DNA from: Dipteris shenzhenensis
Taxonomy: Eukaryota; Polypodiophyta; Polypodiopsida; Gleicheniales
Strand: one strand, 5' to 3'
Assembly: GCA_047967505.1 (NCBI GenBank)
Contig: CM106541.1
DNA: 64,000 nt
Below the pieces are notes generated by a model. The model saw only the letters and a program-made list of their open reading frames with translations, was not told the origin of the DNA and ran no database searches. This document shows, piece after piece, positions 45,431 through 58,170 of the stretch (positions within the stretch are counted from its first letter, which is position 1; every line of letters starts with the position of its first letter). A program made the position numbers and the translations under genes.

Positions 45431-47911
45431 AAGCCAAGTACTTTTGATCCCTTACTAAAAACGTTATGGCCTTGAAATGCTTGTCATGAAACATCTTTCA
45501 AAAAATTCTATAAAAGAATAGTTTCAAGCTTTTACAATCAAATAAATTCCACAATGATTGATACTTAAGCACCCATCTTACCGATTCCACACACAAGGAA
45601 TATTGCAATTCTATTTAATGAACTAACGTGCCAGCCTATAAGCAGCCCTTCTAATGAAAGTGACTTCACCAAGAGGGTTAATTTGATTCAAAAGCTAAAA
45701 TTTAAGGAAGATAATTTCAATGGTTCTTCTCTTAACCAGAGGATTCTAGTCATGAACGAGTATTCAAGGCTGCAAAGGCTGGTCGATTCGACTTCATGAG
45801 CTACCACCTCTTAAGAAGGTAGTTTGATATTGACTAAATTGTCGAAATCAAAAGACAAAAACGCATGATAAAGAAAGAGTGGACAGTTCCCAACATCACA
45901 CTTCAAGGCATCCATTATCAAAAGTGCATTTAAAGGTAGTCCATATATGGCATATTGGTATGTTTGTTTTGTAACAAAGAAGAATAGTTCAAAAGAATTG
46001 AAAACATAGGAGAAAAAACAGGCATATTCCTTTAGTCTCATGTACAATCGTTACACAATTGAAAAAAAGCCTACAAAGCCGTATCTATCAGAGTATGCAG
46101 AGGAGATAGCATCTGGAAGAGAGATGCAGGAATGCACCTATATTGCAGTTAGAGAGAGAAGATTCTGCACGATAAAAGTGCAAAGGATTGCAAGAATATA
46201 TGCTGGAAACAACTCTGCTCTTATACTCCTGAGAAAAACCATAACTTATAAGAGCATACCCAAGGCAGGAACTACACCCAGAAAGACTCCAAACTCAGGC
46301 TGAAATACTAACCCGACCTGGTCAGGTCGGCGACCCACCCTTGAGTTGGGTGGTTGGCTGGCCTGACTGGTCCCAACCAACTGGCAATAGCCAGCCCTAA
46401 ACTGTCTTTAACCAGGCCTAAACCAGGTCCTATTCCAGCCTTAACTCAGCCCCTAACCATGTCTACTTGCCCTACTCTATATCTTACAGGAAGAATCTGG
46501 GCACATCCACAAATCAACCCCCTCTCGCTATAGTCAGACAGGAGATGCCCAGAACTCTAACAGTATCAACCATCTTGCAATGAGTACTCTACTAGAAAAC
46601 ATCCTGACCAAGGGGAGCGTTGTGTCCTTTAAAATGTAAAAGCGATGGAGAATCGCAATGGTGAGGGAAACTTACACCGTTGATGTGACATTATGTAAAT
46701 CAAGTCTAGCAGCATCAACTAAAACCTGCAGTCACAAGGTTAACAGAACAAGCTCAAATCATTAGTCTCGTTCTAGAAAGTGGAAGTGAGGTACAATAGC
46801 GCTAGCCCGAACTCTCACATGAAATAATGGCATTATACCTACATACCTCAGTAGGTCTTTCTAAAAAATCTGCAAAAAGTAATGAGATAGATGGCATGTT
46901 GATTACTCAGGCAGTTTGAAGTTCACTGAAGCTACTGCAAAGACATTCATTTATAACACCTAAACCCACTATACTCATTTTGTGAGACCCACAGTTGTTT
47001 CAATAAACAGCGCTGTATAAATGTTATGAAGAAAGGAAACCATTCAAAAAAAGTCCATTCCCGTGGCCATTCTGTAGAGCTTCAAATTGCATTCCAAAAT
47101 ATACATCTATTTCCTGGTAGTTTCATCACTGGAGTAAATACATGGTTAATAAAATAAGGCAGTTTCCTTTGCAGTTGAGCGCATAGCCCACATTCAAGAG
47201 TCCATAAACTAAGCCAATTTCCTTTGAAGTCATGACTCTCTTGTCCCATAACTTCCAAAATTCAAAAGTAGAAGAGCATTATTACCACCATCTGGTGTAT
47301 CAGCATCCGCCTAGTTCTTACTGCCAAGCTGTCGGGCATGTAAATTCAAACTGCACATATGCTCGTAAAAAGAGAATTCAATTGGCATGTTCCCTCTGCC
47401 TCCTGCTTACTCTTTAAAAAGTGCTTTTAACCAATGTTTGGGTTCTATATTGCTGAGCACAAAAATCTCAATGTCACTGACATACAGTAGTAGAGACTGG
47501 CAAGGAGCTCAAGCAGAGCTTCAGAGCTGCATGGTCACGGTTTGATCCGATTTTATCAAGATCTTCATGAATCAATTTCAAGAACAATTGATACTACATT
47601 TACAAAAGGTTCTCAGGCTGAGGCTCACTCGTCATTTTATCTTAATCTGAATACCTTGCAAAATTAACTGCAAGGAAAACTTGACACTATACTTACAAAT
47701 AGACTTGACAAATTAAAATATTTAAATTTACATTACAATGCCATCTATCTTCCTCTGCATGGCTCGATTTTGTGATAATATAAAAAGTAATCCATGCTGC
47801 ATCATATTCTGACCATTTGTGCAAGATATGAATTATGGAAATTAGCCACAGGAGCTTGCTGCCTGTATCACTAGCCAATACAAGGTTTCAAACCATTTGA
47901 TACCCCAGTTC
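45431..47911. other. Intergenic and probable ndhM 3' region
   Basis: No frame is convincing. At 46310-46450 the DNA is rich in ccagcc, ggtcagg and cccaacc words that can pair locally (for example cccaccc with gggtggt near 46335-46354). The last several hundred bases before 47912 should hold the ndhM 3' UTR on the minus strand. Confidence 0.4.
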
Positions 47912-50900
47912 TCAGGCAACTGCTTCTTCCTCTTCTTCTTCTTGAATATCAAAGCGGGGCTTTCCCATGCTGAAATTTAGGACTCTACAGTCAAGGTTAT
48001 ACTTCAGTTCACCGGCAAGCAGCATCTTTCGTATAAAATGCTCCAAGTCAGATCCAATCAACCGAAGAGTATATTCTGTCAAGTCTGCACCCTGATCCAA
48101 TCAACATGTTTGTTATTTTTGAAACGTCTGAGCAAGTTTGCATTCATACAGTCAAAAGAACAGGCATGCTTGATAACTTTTTCCAAACTGATAAAGAAAG
48201 ATAAAGAAAAAGACAAGGAAATAAACACTAACATGTAGGGGGAAAAACCACTTGGTACGACTAATGTGCACCAAGAGCATTAGTCTCTTTGACCCAAGGC
48301 AAGTTTAGAACTGCTTTTGTTTGCAGAAATATACTGCAGCCATAAAAGAAATGGAACCCAATTCGAAGAAGACCAGACTCACACCGCTGCTCTACTAGCC
48401 CCTCCCTCTGTCCCTGCTTGTCACCCTCTTCCTGCCTTCCACCCCTTCTTTCCACTGTTCCCTCTGCTCCTGCTTTGAAGGGTGTGCAGAGGTATGGACT
48501 GTACGGGTGTCAACGAAGGCGTGACTTTGAAGGTGTTTTCAGATTCAAAAGCAGGAGTCGTCGAGGGTCAGGACAGCGAAGGTGTGAAGGTACTTAGGCT
48601 CTCAGCCTCTTCATCATCTTCTTGAGCCCTCCCCTCTCCTTTCTTCCGTCACTCCCCTTCTCTAGCTTCTTTCCCATCCACTCTCTCTCCCAGTTCGATT
48701 TCCTCTTCACTTCGACATGTCTACCCTGGCCACGATGGCGGAGAGCACACATAAATTCCAGTTTTGCCTGCCTTCCTGATCAACCATTAATTGGATGGTC
48801 TCAATTACGGTGTCTGGCGGGTCATGATGGAGTCTGTATTACAGTCTTATGATCTGGTAGACTTTGTCTTGGTGGAAGTTGACAGGCCTGATCCCCTTGC
48901 GTCCAACCTTGGGATCCTGCAGTAGCAGGAGGTCGGACCCTATCTTAGCTGTGGGACCGTGTCAATGTGAGGGTAAGGTCATTTATATTTGTTAACTGTA
49001 CTCCTCAGGTGATTAATCACGTGAAGCATATGACAAGAGTATCTGGGAACATTTGGCATCCTTGTACAATTGAACCTCTCCCATGAAGAGGGTCTCCCTG
49101 GAAGTCCATATGAGATTGTTGGATCCCAAGAAGTCTTTATCGATGCGGGAGCACATCAACAAGTTACAGGAACTTCAGCAAGAGATCCTCAAGGCAGGGA
49201 AGCAGATATCTTCTGAGGACATGGCCATAACACTGCTGTCCCAGCTATCTTCTTGGTACAATGCATTCTATTCGTCCTTGATTACCAGTGGAAGGATGAA
49301 TACGTTGACCTGGGAGGAACCAGTCCCAATGGTGCTTGACCAGGAGGAGCAACTTGTAGATCGTACCCATGAGAGGCTTTGGAAGTTGAGCAGAAATGAC
49401 GGAAGAAATTAACAGCTGAGGAACGGGAAGCTGCCACAGGCATCCTCAGCCCGTGGCATGCTGGACTGCCACGTGGGCTGCCCAGTCAGCACGCAGCAGC
49501 CACGTGGACTGCCACACAGGCACATCAGCCGGCTGCCATGTGGACTGCCACGTAAGCAGCAGCCAGCTCAACAGACCGTACAGCATCAGCAAGGCACCAT
49601 GTCATCACCAGGTGCCATGTCAGCGGGATGCCACATCAGTGATGACGTCAGCAGGTCAGCTGCCACATCAGCAGCATCAGCAGGTCGGTGAATGGGAGCA
49701 GTCTGGTCGGTGGGCAGAAAGCTGCCTGGTCGGTCAGTTTGAGGCCCAAGGTGGGCCTATAGAAGCAGCCCCCTTGGCCTTCACTTCTCATCCCTTCTTC
49801 AGGCCTTCAAGCCTTCAAGAGCAGCAGCAGCCAGGCCTTCCCCACAGCAGACCAGTAGGGTGCCTCAGCCAATCTAGTGAGGATTCACCTCCTCTAGTTA
49901 GCTTAGTCTTTTCAGTTTTGCAGTTGAGGGTTTCAAGTCCTCCATACAGTTGTATTCAGCCCTTTGGGCATTCATACATTTCAGTTATATATTCCTCTCC
50001 GGAGGTCCACTACATTTCTCTCCCTCTTCGGATTCTCTCACTCACATCCACAAAATAAAGCAAGGCCCTCTCTCTCTACAATGTGACATGAGGAGAAGTT
50101 GACCTCCAACCCCCACTCTCAGCTCTTGGATGGAACATGATCGTGAGGGAGTTGGGTGTGCTGTTGGAATAACTGGAGGAATCCGTCGTGTGATGCTCAG
50201 TTGCTGAAGACCACCACAGGTACTGTTGAAGTAGCCCCCTCTTGGTACGAACTGTCTCAGCACAATCATTGGAAACCTGGTGTGGTTGCTCCCAGGCCAC
50301 AAGTGCTAGTTATACTCCTTTGGGCTGGTACAGGTATTATAATCCAACTGGTACAACAATCCAATTGATATTGCCGTGTTAGTCTCTCTTCTTCTTGTAT
50401 GCCCAGAGATAGCTCCTCATGTCCTCTTATAGGGCTGAGTGCTAACTCTTGTGTGACAGCCCCCATGGGCAGGTAGGGGGTCGGCCCAGGGATACGCCCA
50501 GGGGTCGACCCACAGACCAGCATGTTGGTGGCGGAGGTGTCTGCATATATACAGGCCCCCCTCCCATACTTCGTTTTCATCTGAGTTTGGAGCAGTGGTG
50601 CCTATCTATATCAGAGGTTTTCTCCACCGTTCTTAGGGGTTTTGTCCTGAGATCCCTTGCATTCCTTTTGCTCTCTCTCTCCTCTCTTGTTCAGTTCATG
50701 TGTGCTGTGCTCTCTTTCTCCATTTCTGTCCAGATCTGCTGCACTTCTCACAGTTGGGGAGGTGTCAATGGAGCCTCATGGCTAAGATCTTGTAGGCAGT
50801 GTCCGAGCAAGCAGCTGGGAGAGCAGCCTGAGCCAAAGCTCTGAAAAGCCAAATGCAAGATAGTGCAAACGTACTCCCAAAAGTAGGGAAAGAACATCAA

Positions 50901-53323
50901 AGATGGACCATCTCCACCGTGGTATTTCTGCACTGGGAGCGTTGAGGGCTTCTAAGAGGGGGCCTCCAATTTTGCTGTGAAGCTTCGGATGACCACCAAG
51001 GGAATGTGAACCCAGACCTCCTCTAGGGATCCACAGCTTGACCTCTGAAGTCTCCTAAAAGAGTTTTCAGAAGGAGGTAGTCGTCTCCAAAATGACCTCT
51101 GGATCCGAGAACATATGGACTCCCTCGTCTTTTAACCGCTGAATAAGACCTGCCCTTGGTTTAGAAGAACTATTGTGTCATCATGTCTCCATAGTGCACC
51201 TACTTTGCTCTGCAAGACTGGAATGAGTACTCCACACGATGGTGGATGTTCATCACCTGCAGGTCAGATCTGGCACTCTCCTATCTATCCATTAGCCACG
51301 AAGAGGCTGGCTCATGCTCCTTAAGTTCCACAATACCAGCTTGAGGATGAGGCAATTGCACTGAATCAATGTCCCTCTTGAGTGCCCTCTCTCAAAAAAG
51401 ATATGCCTATGGTTAGCGTGATCTACACTGTCCTCAAAATGGCATCAGCCATCCAACTGGCGCCTTCGTCTTGGGGGGGACAACCTCACTCACCAAATTT
51501 GTGCAATAGCATGCTGAACCACCTCTCCTGAAACAAAGCATCGGGAATCCTTAACCCTTCTGGGGGAGCCCCTACTGTGAATGTTAGTTGCAAAGCTTGA
51601 ACTCATGACAAGAACTACAGAAAGCCCTTGTTGGGTGGTCAGTGAATGTTCTCATGCTTCAAGAGCACATGTTTTCAGGTGTGTTTATCCATAGGACGGA
51701 GACACCTTATTCCAAAAAGGAGCTCGGATATTTGGTCATTGGCAGGGGTTAGAGTGGGGGTGTTTGCATCTCACCGGAGCAGGCCCTATCCCCAAGGGTG
51801 ATTGATTTGGGTGAGCTCATCATGTGATGTGATGGGCACCCGAGTAGGGATCTTCAATGCTTATGCACCGGCATGCCACCAATAGAGAGCACCACGCTAG
51901 AGGCATCATTGGCTCTAGACCCACCTTAAGGGCCCAAGATGTCAAGAAAGAGATTGAGACTCCCAGCCTGTCTGTGCATCGGTTCAGGAACAAATGTACC
52001 ATCTCGCTAAGCTTCTTCTCCCCTCTAACCAGATCACTGCCACTGGTGCACTCACAACCGCATTTGTCTCTCAGGAAAGCAATCTGAAGAAGGTAGCACT
52101 GTGGGCATGTGCTTAACTACAATTCCAGACCACAGCTACATGGTCTGCACCTTCAGCATAAGATCAGAGAGATTGGTGTCCACTGCTCCTCTCCTCTGGC
52201 AGCAAAGTTGGAGCCCCAAAACTGATGGGACGAGCTACCCACTGCTCCAATGGTGCCCCCTCCAGGGCCTGTAAGATGAGGATTGAGATCTCCGAGGCGA
52301 AAGGATACCTCAGTGTAGTTTCAGGGCCCCAGGCACTAGAACTGTCTTGGGAGTGGCTAGCTTGGGCGGGGCTCGTCACTAATCTCCCTGGTGTGGCATC
52401 ACCGGGCATACTTCAAACTAGCGATGCACAGCGATTGTTTATACGCAGAAATTAAGCCAGTCGCAAGACAAGCAGAAACAATGCAAAAAGAGCTCATGGA
52501 TCGGTTGGAAATTTAAAATTTCACCGTCGTTTTAGAGCTCGCTCAAGCGTCTGTAGGACTTATAGAGCATCGGACAAACCAGGCATGATAAATAACGCAA
52601 ATGGTCCTTAAAAATACTCTTCAAGTGCATTTAGAGCTACAGTTTTCCACTTTCACCTCATTATTACGTTCTAGCTTCACAAGGCTTTTTAAAAATATTT
52701 TTAAAATACTGATATCACGACAAACAGTTTAATTTTCAAAATACAAAATAAATTCATCCGACATGAACTCAGGCCGATGTTGAAAATGTACTGGCGTTCC
52801 TGAACTATCAGCGCAATCCATTCAGTACTGACATTGCCTCCCTTCACGTACACACCAGTCAGAAGCTCTCAGTGATACTATTTTAACGGTCTGGTACCTC
52901 AACACTGCTTTCTGAATACAAACGAAGAAGCCATTGCCAGCTAAAAGAAAACAAACTCACTGCGTAATTGTCGACAAGCTCCGTAAATTTATCATAGACC
53001 TTCTGAGTCTGTTCATCAGGCCACAAGAATTCGTCGTCTGGGTCGAGGATAAGGCTAAGCTTATCGAGCTGGGTTTGGTCCATATTTCCGGATTCAGGGT
53101 CAATGTAGCCAGCATAGATTCGGATATGGCGAGTGGTGCAGCTCAACCACTGACCACCAGTTTCACGAGTAAGACCTTTACTGAGGGTCTCGGCTCTGAT
53201 GGGGGGGATAAGGGGGCGAGGGGGAGGAAGGCAAGGAAGGTTTGAGGTGGAAAGATGGCGACCCAAGAAGAGGGAAGAGGGCATGAGAGTCTTGGAAGAT
53301 GAGAACACTGTGAAGCTCGCCAT
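47912..53323 (-). CDS. ndhM: Chloroplast NAD(P)H dehydrogenase-like complex subunit M
   Basis: Exon 1 runs 53323-52961, intron 52960-48092 (4,869 bp, GTGAGT...GATCAG, phase 0), exon 2 48091-47912 (59 codons plus stop). The spliced product is about 180 residues. It starts with a Ser-rich chloroplast transit peptide ([18 protein letters not shown]), then core motifs [77 protein letters not shown] and [15 protein letters not shown], ending in an acidic EEEEEEAVA tail. These match NdhM, a nuclear-encoded subunit of the thylakoid NDH complex that serves cyclic electron flow. An upstream in-frame ATG (53389) would add 22 residues that are mostly an 18-bp repeat (AVAMAM); I prefer the MAS start. All core motifs are intact, so the gene is probably functional despite its large transposon-filled intron. 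Confidence 0.93.
48717..49440 (+). mobile_element. Copia G gag remnant inside the ndhM intron
   Basis: The plus strand, antisense to ndhM, carries ATG 48717 ([16 protein letters not shown]), then in another frame [20 protein letters not shown] (48803), then in the first frame [12 protein letters not shown] and [31 protein letters not shown] (to 49412). This is the UBN2-type gag domain of copia elements, with at least two frameshifts and two stops. No knuckle or pol follows. Confidence 0.8.
49441..52960. other. Remainder of ndhM intron: short repeats and possible LTR
   Basis: At 49450-49690 the plus strand has repeated tgccacgtggactgcc and catcagcag words, a His/Gln/Ala low-complexity gag tail. 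At 50453 TGTGACAGCCCCC is followed by a TATA-like catatatacagg (50545) and a C/T-rich leader to about 50740, which resembles an LTR promoter, but no second copy is present. From 50880 to 52450 I recognise nothing except the 70-bp block shared with 44083-44157. The last 400 bp before the donor are ordinary AT-rich intron. Confidence 0.4.
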
Positions 53324-53416
53324 CGCCATAGCCACAGCCATCGCCATAGCCACAGCCACTCGTGCACACACAACCAACATGCCATGCATTAGAGTCTCCT
53401 CTCATTCATTACTGCT

Positions 53417-53447
53417 CACGTGTTGTAACATTGTTTAGACCACGTGG
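53417..53447. promoter_or_regulatory. Two G-box (CACGTG) motifs upstream of ndhM
   Basis: CACGTG occurs at 53417-53422 and as CCACGTGG at 53440-53447, 94-124 bp upstream of the preferred ndhM start. G-boxes bind bZIP and bHLH factors and are common in light-regulated photosynthesis genes, so this fits ndhM. Their use here is inference. Confidence 0.5.
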
Positions 53448-53554
53448 CAATCTCTCTCTTTACTTTTTTTTTTTGGTGAGAAAAATCTCTCTCTTTACAC
53501 ACCCACCCACCCCGCCCTATGTGTGTGGTGTGCCCATGGTTGGCGGTGCACGGG

Positions 53555-53754
53555 GTTTACACACCGCCCAAGCAACAATCTTTTAAAATGTCTCAGAGGG
53601 ACTAGAATTCTAAACAGAGGACACAACTCTGTCCTTGCAATTGATCAGTTCATAAGATGGGTGGCCAAGTTTGGGTAGCCAAACCTTGGCTGCCCTAGTT
53701 ATCTTGGGTGCCCCTCAAACAAGGGAAGAGCAAGAGGTTGGGCGGTGTGTAAAC
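53555..53754. mobile_element. 200-bp MITE-like element with perfect 17-bp inverted ends
   Basis: GTTTACACACCGCCCAA (53555-53571) and its exact reverse complement (53738-53754) enclose about 166 bp without coding capacity. No target-site duplication is obvious. Related words (gggcggctttggtgtgtata) occur just downstream at 53820, perhaps a second decayed copy. It lies about 230 bp upstream of ndhM. Confidence 0.5.
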
Positions 53755-54249
53755 AGTTCATACCCACCCGCCCATGATCATTTTAAAAATTGATTGGACC
53801 TCACCAACTGCCCAAAGATGGGCGGCTTTGGTGTGTATACAGTGTGAGTTTGATCCGATTCTTAGGGATAGCTCATGACCTCGTCTTGGGGCGTGTTTCT
53901 GCGGGACTAAGAGGCGCACGCACAGATGGTAGATATGGTGGTGGCAGTCATCGCTAGGGTGGCAATTAGAGCATTCGGACTCAATGTACACCCAGAGCTT
54001 TGCAGGCTGAAAGTGACATATGAAGCTTACAACCTTCTACTCTCAAATTTTATGGCTCCTCTGCTACTGCAAAGAATGCACCTCCGCTGTTCTAGCATTT
54101 CACGCGTAGCCCCAAATGTTGTTGGCAGTCCGACCATCAAGTGCCCATCTGGGCATCGCACTCCCAGCCTCTGTGGAAACAGGCCCTTGGTCAACTAATA
54201 AAAGGAACAACGCAATTTTTTTAAAAAAAATTCAGAGAATAAATAAATG

Positions 54250-54390
54250 CACACGCGTATACCAAGTGGTAAGGATGTGTGGGTGAGCTCGAGCCATAGT
54301 TCTGAGTTCAAGACTCAAGGGCAGCTTAGGACCTCGTCTTGGTCACCCCAAAAACGGTTCTATATGGCACTTAAGAGGGCCTCCCCATGC
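54250..54390 (+). mobile_element. tRNA-derived SINE-like fragment
   Basis: The sequence accaagtggtaagg resembles a pol III A box, and AGTTCAAGACT about 40 bp downstream fits the B-box consensus RGTTCRANNCY. The segment after it (agcttaggacctcgtcttgg) recurs as agctcatgacctcgtcttgg at 53869, suggesting two members of one family. It does not fold as an intact tRNA gene. Confidence 0.4.
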
Positions 54391-56800
54391 ATGCCAAGAG
54401 GGCATTCTCAGCAGCACCATCAATAACAATGGAGCTTGAAGGCCCCATGCAGGAGAAAGGCTGGATCAGTAGAAATCTTTGGCAGTCCAATGCCAACCGA
54501 AGTTAACAATTTTGAAGGCTTTTAGCCCAACATTCCAATGCCCATGCACTCTGATTGGCTCATCGATGTTCTCTATGTGGGCTAAAAGAACCTGCAAAGT
54601 CCTATCATGCCCTCATTTGGATTCACAGCAACCTTCATGACGACCTATTTTGTGCAATGCTAGCTTAGCATCTAACTGTTGGACTTTCGACATTGGCAAC
54701 AGCACAAGGAAGCACTCTAAAGTAGAAAGTAGATCACAAAAATAAATAAATGCACATGTGCAAAAGAAGGTGGTAGTCACAATTAACATAACGATAGTTC
54801 TCAGAAGCCTTGGGGTCCCTCTTACGATCCTTTTTGTCTTCACGATTAGGGGATGCCCTTTGGTTGCAAGGGAGAATGTCATTTCCCCATTATAAGCTTC
54901 CATTTCTTATGTATTGGGTCTTTAAAAAGCAATAGATAATTGTTAAATCCTTCATGATTTAATGACCATGAATCTTGATCAGACAGATGCAATTTATGAT
55001 GCATATTTGTTTATTATAGAATAAGATTTATGGTTTCAGCTACATGGCAATTATTCTTTGCCCCTTCTTTGCTTGAGACTCGCTTGAGAATCTTGTTTTC
55101 ATAAAATCCACATCACTACGTGCGATGAACTTCTGAAGGCATTCTTAAGAGATACCATTGGTTGGAATTATGCTTTGCCAATTACTTACCCCATCTCACA
55201 TGAACACAACCAACTTTCTTAAAGGCCGGTGCATGCACATTACACATGATGCAACCATTTTCCCCCTATTAATCATGCATCATTTGCACATGAACCCTAA
55301 GGGCTCATTCATGTTTATCAAAGGTTGGGATATTTGGTCAAATGTATGTCAAGAACTATTGTGGAATGCCTACTTTATTGTATGACCATGTGTGCAATTG
55401 TCTCTAATTGCTAAGGTTGGGTTCCCATCACTAACAATACCTTTAGCCAACTCTCCCATTTCTTGATGAGTCATCAATGATTTCAGCAACAAAGTCATTG
55501 GTTTCATAGCCCATTAGCATCCCATTAGCACGGGCATTCGAGTAGAGGAGTGTAGTGGCTTATTGCATATGTTCCAATGAATATTTTCTTTCTTTTTTGG
55601 CGTAAAATGCGGGCTTTTATCAAGGGACACAAAATGGGGGTCAGAACCCATACAAACATCAAACAAAACTTGGCCTAGAAATGGGTGATGACATGTGTGT
55701 TCTATAGGTTTCTACATGGTACCAGAGCCTTTAAGCTCTCTGCTCATGTGTGTTATGCCATCTGGTAGGGGGCATGTAAAATCCCAATAGTATCTTTGTT
55801 GGATTTCTTGGTAATACATTTTATCTCATTACCCTTTATTTCTTTACATGTGTAATAATTCATGTGTGTGAACACTTGTGTGATGTCCAGGACTTGCATG
55901 TGTTGATCACTGACTAGACTTTTGAGAGTCTTCATCCATATGTTACATGTATGCATCCCATATTTACCTTTATGTGGTTATTGGTATCACTTTTCCTATA
56001 AGGTACAAAGAGCTCACATTGAATCATTCTTTCTTTAAAAAGAGCTTCAATTCCCCACTCTATGGAAGTGGGGAGAAGGGGCACAATGCCCATAGGAATT
56101 GTGGAAAGAAGCTCAAGTAAGAATCTCCATCTTTAAGGGAGACAAGCCAAAATTATAGGTACTTGAATTGGCAAATCCAACATGAGGTGTGTTCTTGATA
56201 TTCACACCACCATTGTTGGATTGATGTATTTCATGTCTCATTATGAGCTATGCTTTCTAACCTCTAAAGCATTGCAAAGCCATGTCTTTGTTCTTAATGA
56301 AGTACACAAGAATTCACCATCTATGGTCATCAATAGATGTTACAAAATATGAAGCTCCCCCTATAGATGCTACCTTCATTGGCCAGCAAATATTAGTATG
56401 GACAAGTTCCAAGATTTGTAGAGCGTGTGTTAGCGGTGATGCCCAACTGTGAAATTTGAGGTAAGACAATTGATTGCACATCCCTACTCTCATACCACTA
56501 TTCTAGCTAGTATCCATGTATTACCATCTCCAAATATCACATCCAAGCACGATTGTACTTGGACCCAACAACAGATACAAGCACAAACAAGATCTCAAAT
56601 GCCCAAAGGCTTATGCTAGCTCATCCATTGGTCCCAAGATGAACTCTGGGATGCAATTTCTTGTACCAAAAAAGACAAGTCTTTGGGGCAAAATGGCATC
56701 ATTTGGAGTTCTTCTTGGCATTTTGGGATACTATTTAGGGTGACCTGGTGGCCATGGCCAATGGGTCCATGAAGAGGGGGTTTATGTCAAAGGAAGAAAA
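54391..56800. other. No supported gene
   Basis: AT-rich sequence with only short frames. I see no element ends or long repeats. It may hold old LINE or LTR-element debris. Confidence 0.35.
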
Positions 56801-56810
56801 TGTAGGTCTA

Positions 56811-56985
56811 GTTAAGTTTTTTCCTAAGAGATAGGAAGGGCTAAAGGTGGGAAATTGGAGACCTATCATGATGCTCAACACTTCATATAAGATTTTTGCA
56901 AAGGCACTAGCCCTAATGATTAGGAAAGTTGTTAATATAAAGAGTAGAACGGTTTCATCAAGTCTAGAGACATATTTCAAAACAT
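56811..56985 (+). mobile_element. LINE reverse transcriptase fragment
   Basis: The frame from 56811 reads VKFFPKR, a TAG at 56829, then VGNWRPIMMLNTSYKIFAKA and LALMIRKVV. This is the first RT motif of plant L1 elements (PK...WRPI.L.N..YKI.AK). Homology does not extend to the catalytic YxDD region. A 25-bp piece of the same motif recurs at 62020-62044, next to the TR-GAG element. Confidence 0.75.
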
Positions 56986-57054
56986 TTTAAATGACTTGGG
57001 TGCCTTGAACTATGCCTCTGCATTCATCCAAAATGGTATTCTATTTGGGATCAA

Positions 57055-57190
57055 TTTAGATAAGCCTATGAAAGAGAGTAATGAAAGAAAACCAAGAAAA
57101 CCTAGATAAGCCTATATGAAAGAGATTAATTAATACGTATTTAGATAAGCCTATATGAAAGAGATTTGACACAAGAAAACCAAGGCATGT
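57055..57190. repeat. Three tandem copies of a 40-48 bp unit
   Basis: The core tagataagcctatatgaaag occurs at about 57057, 57103 and 57142, with accaagaaaa words between. Confidence 0.75.
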
Positions 57191-58072
57191 GCTAATACAT
57201 ATTAATGGGTGCTAAACCTTAGAATCCATTCCTTCTAAGCCACTAGCTACTATATTGAGTCTTTAATCACCCCTAAGAACTTTAAAACTAGAATATTGAG
57301 TCAGAAGGATATCTATGTGCTACTTCTTGGATCATTCATATTTGCTTATACTATTGACAAGAACCTTGTGTAAATTTTAGCTTCAATCTTGCAAGAATCT
57401 CACTTAGAGGAACGAAGATAAACATGATCATAGGCTCTAGCCTTGGCCTTGCCCTCATTTTTTCCTCCCCTCTTCCAAAATTTCAAAGGCATCCTCCCCT
57501 CCATCTCTCTTTCCCTAGTGCATTTTGTTAATAGAAAATAACATAAGATAAATAATTGTGTAAAATCTTTTGGCACCATACATCTGATTTCAAGAATTCT
57601 TAATATGGAACCTAACTAGGGTCTTACGTAAGAATAAAAGTATTCATTAAAAATCCCATCAAGCATAATCTACTCAGGTCACAAGTATAGCTCAGCATTT
57701 ATTGAAACTTACGCTACAACTTTCTTGGATAGATCACAAGGTAGATGTCATTTTACAATGGGGACTTCTCCATATGCATATTAAATATCATACAATTTAT
57801 GTGTCAACTACAAACATGTATACTGTTATGAGGGGTTTAGCACACCAATGAATACAACAAGGTTTTATTCCAACACGGTATGTAAAATACCTAATATCAT
57901 TTATTAAGAAATAGAGAAACAAGTGTAAAAGGAATTTTACATCATAGGTACAATCATGAATAGAACAATCAATAGTAAATTTACAAAACACTAGTAAATA
58001 GTAAATCAATAGTAATATGGAAGGATAAAACAAAGCTGCTTCTTCCACTACATTATTCAAAATTGACCATGC

Positions 58073-58170
58073 AACCAGATATACCCTTGTGTTATAGACT
58101 TGACTACGTTAGCCAAATATAACCTTGTACTATTTAGACTTCACCATGTTAACCAGGTATAACCTTGTGC
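58073..58170. repeat. 39-bp tandem repeat, 2.5 units
   Basis: Units of the form aaccagatataaccttgtg ... gacttcaccatgtt start at 58073, 58111 and 58151. Confidence 0.8.

Noticed and set aside
49453-50058. 201-codon plus-strand frame after copia G gag
   Set aside because: Starts in His/Gln repeat words and continues into leader-like pyrimidine-rich DNA; not homologous to pol.
50453-50740. Calling a definite LTR for copia G
   Set aside because: Only one copy, no PBS or PPT; kept as a possibility in the intron description.
54250-54310. Possible tRNA gene
   Set aside because: A- and B-box-like words exist but no cloverleaf stems can be formed; SINE fragment is more likely.
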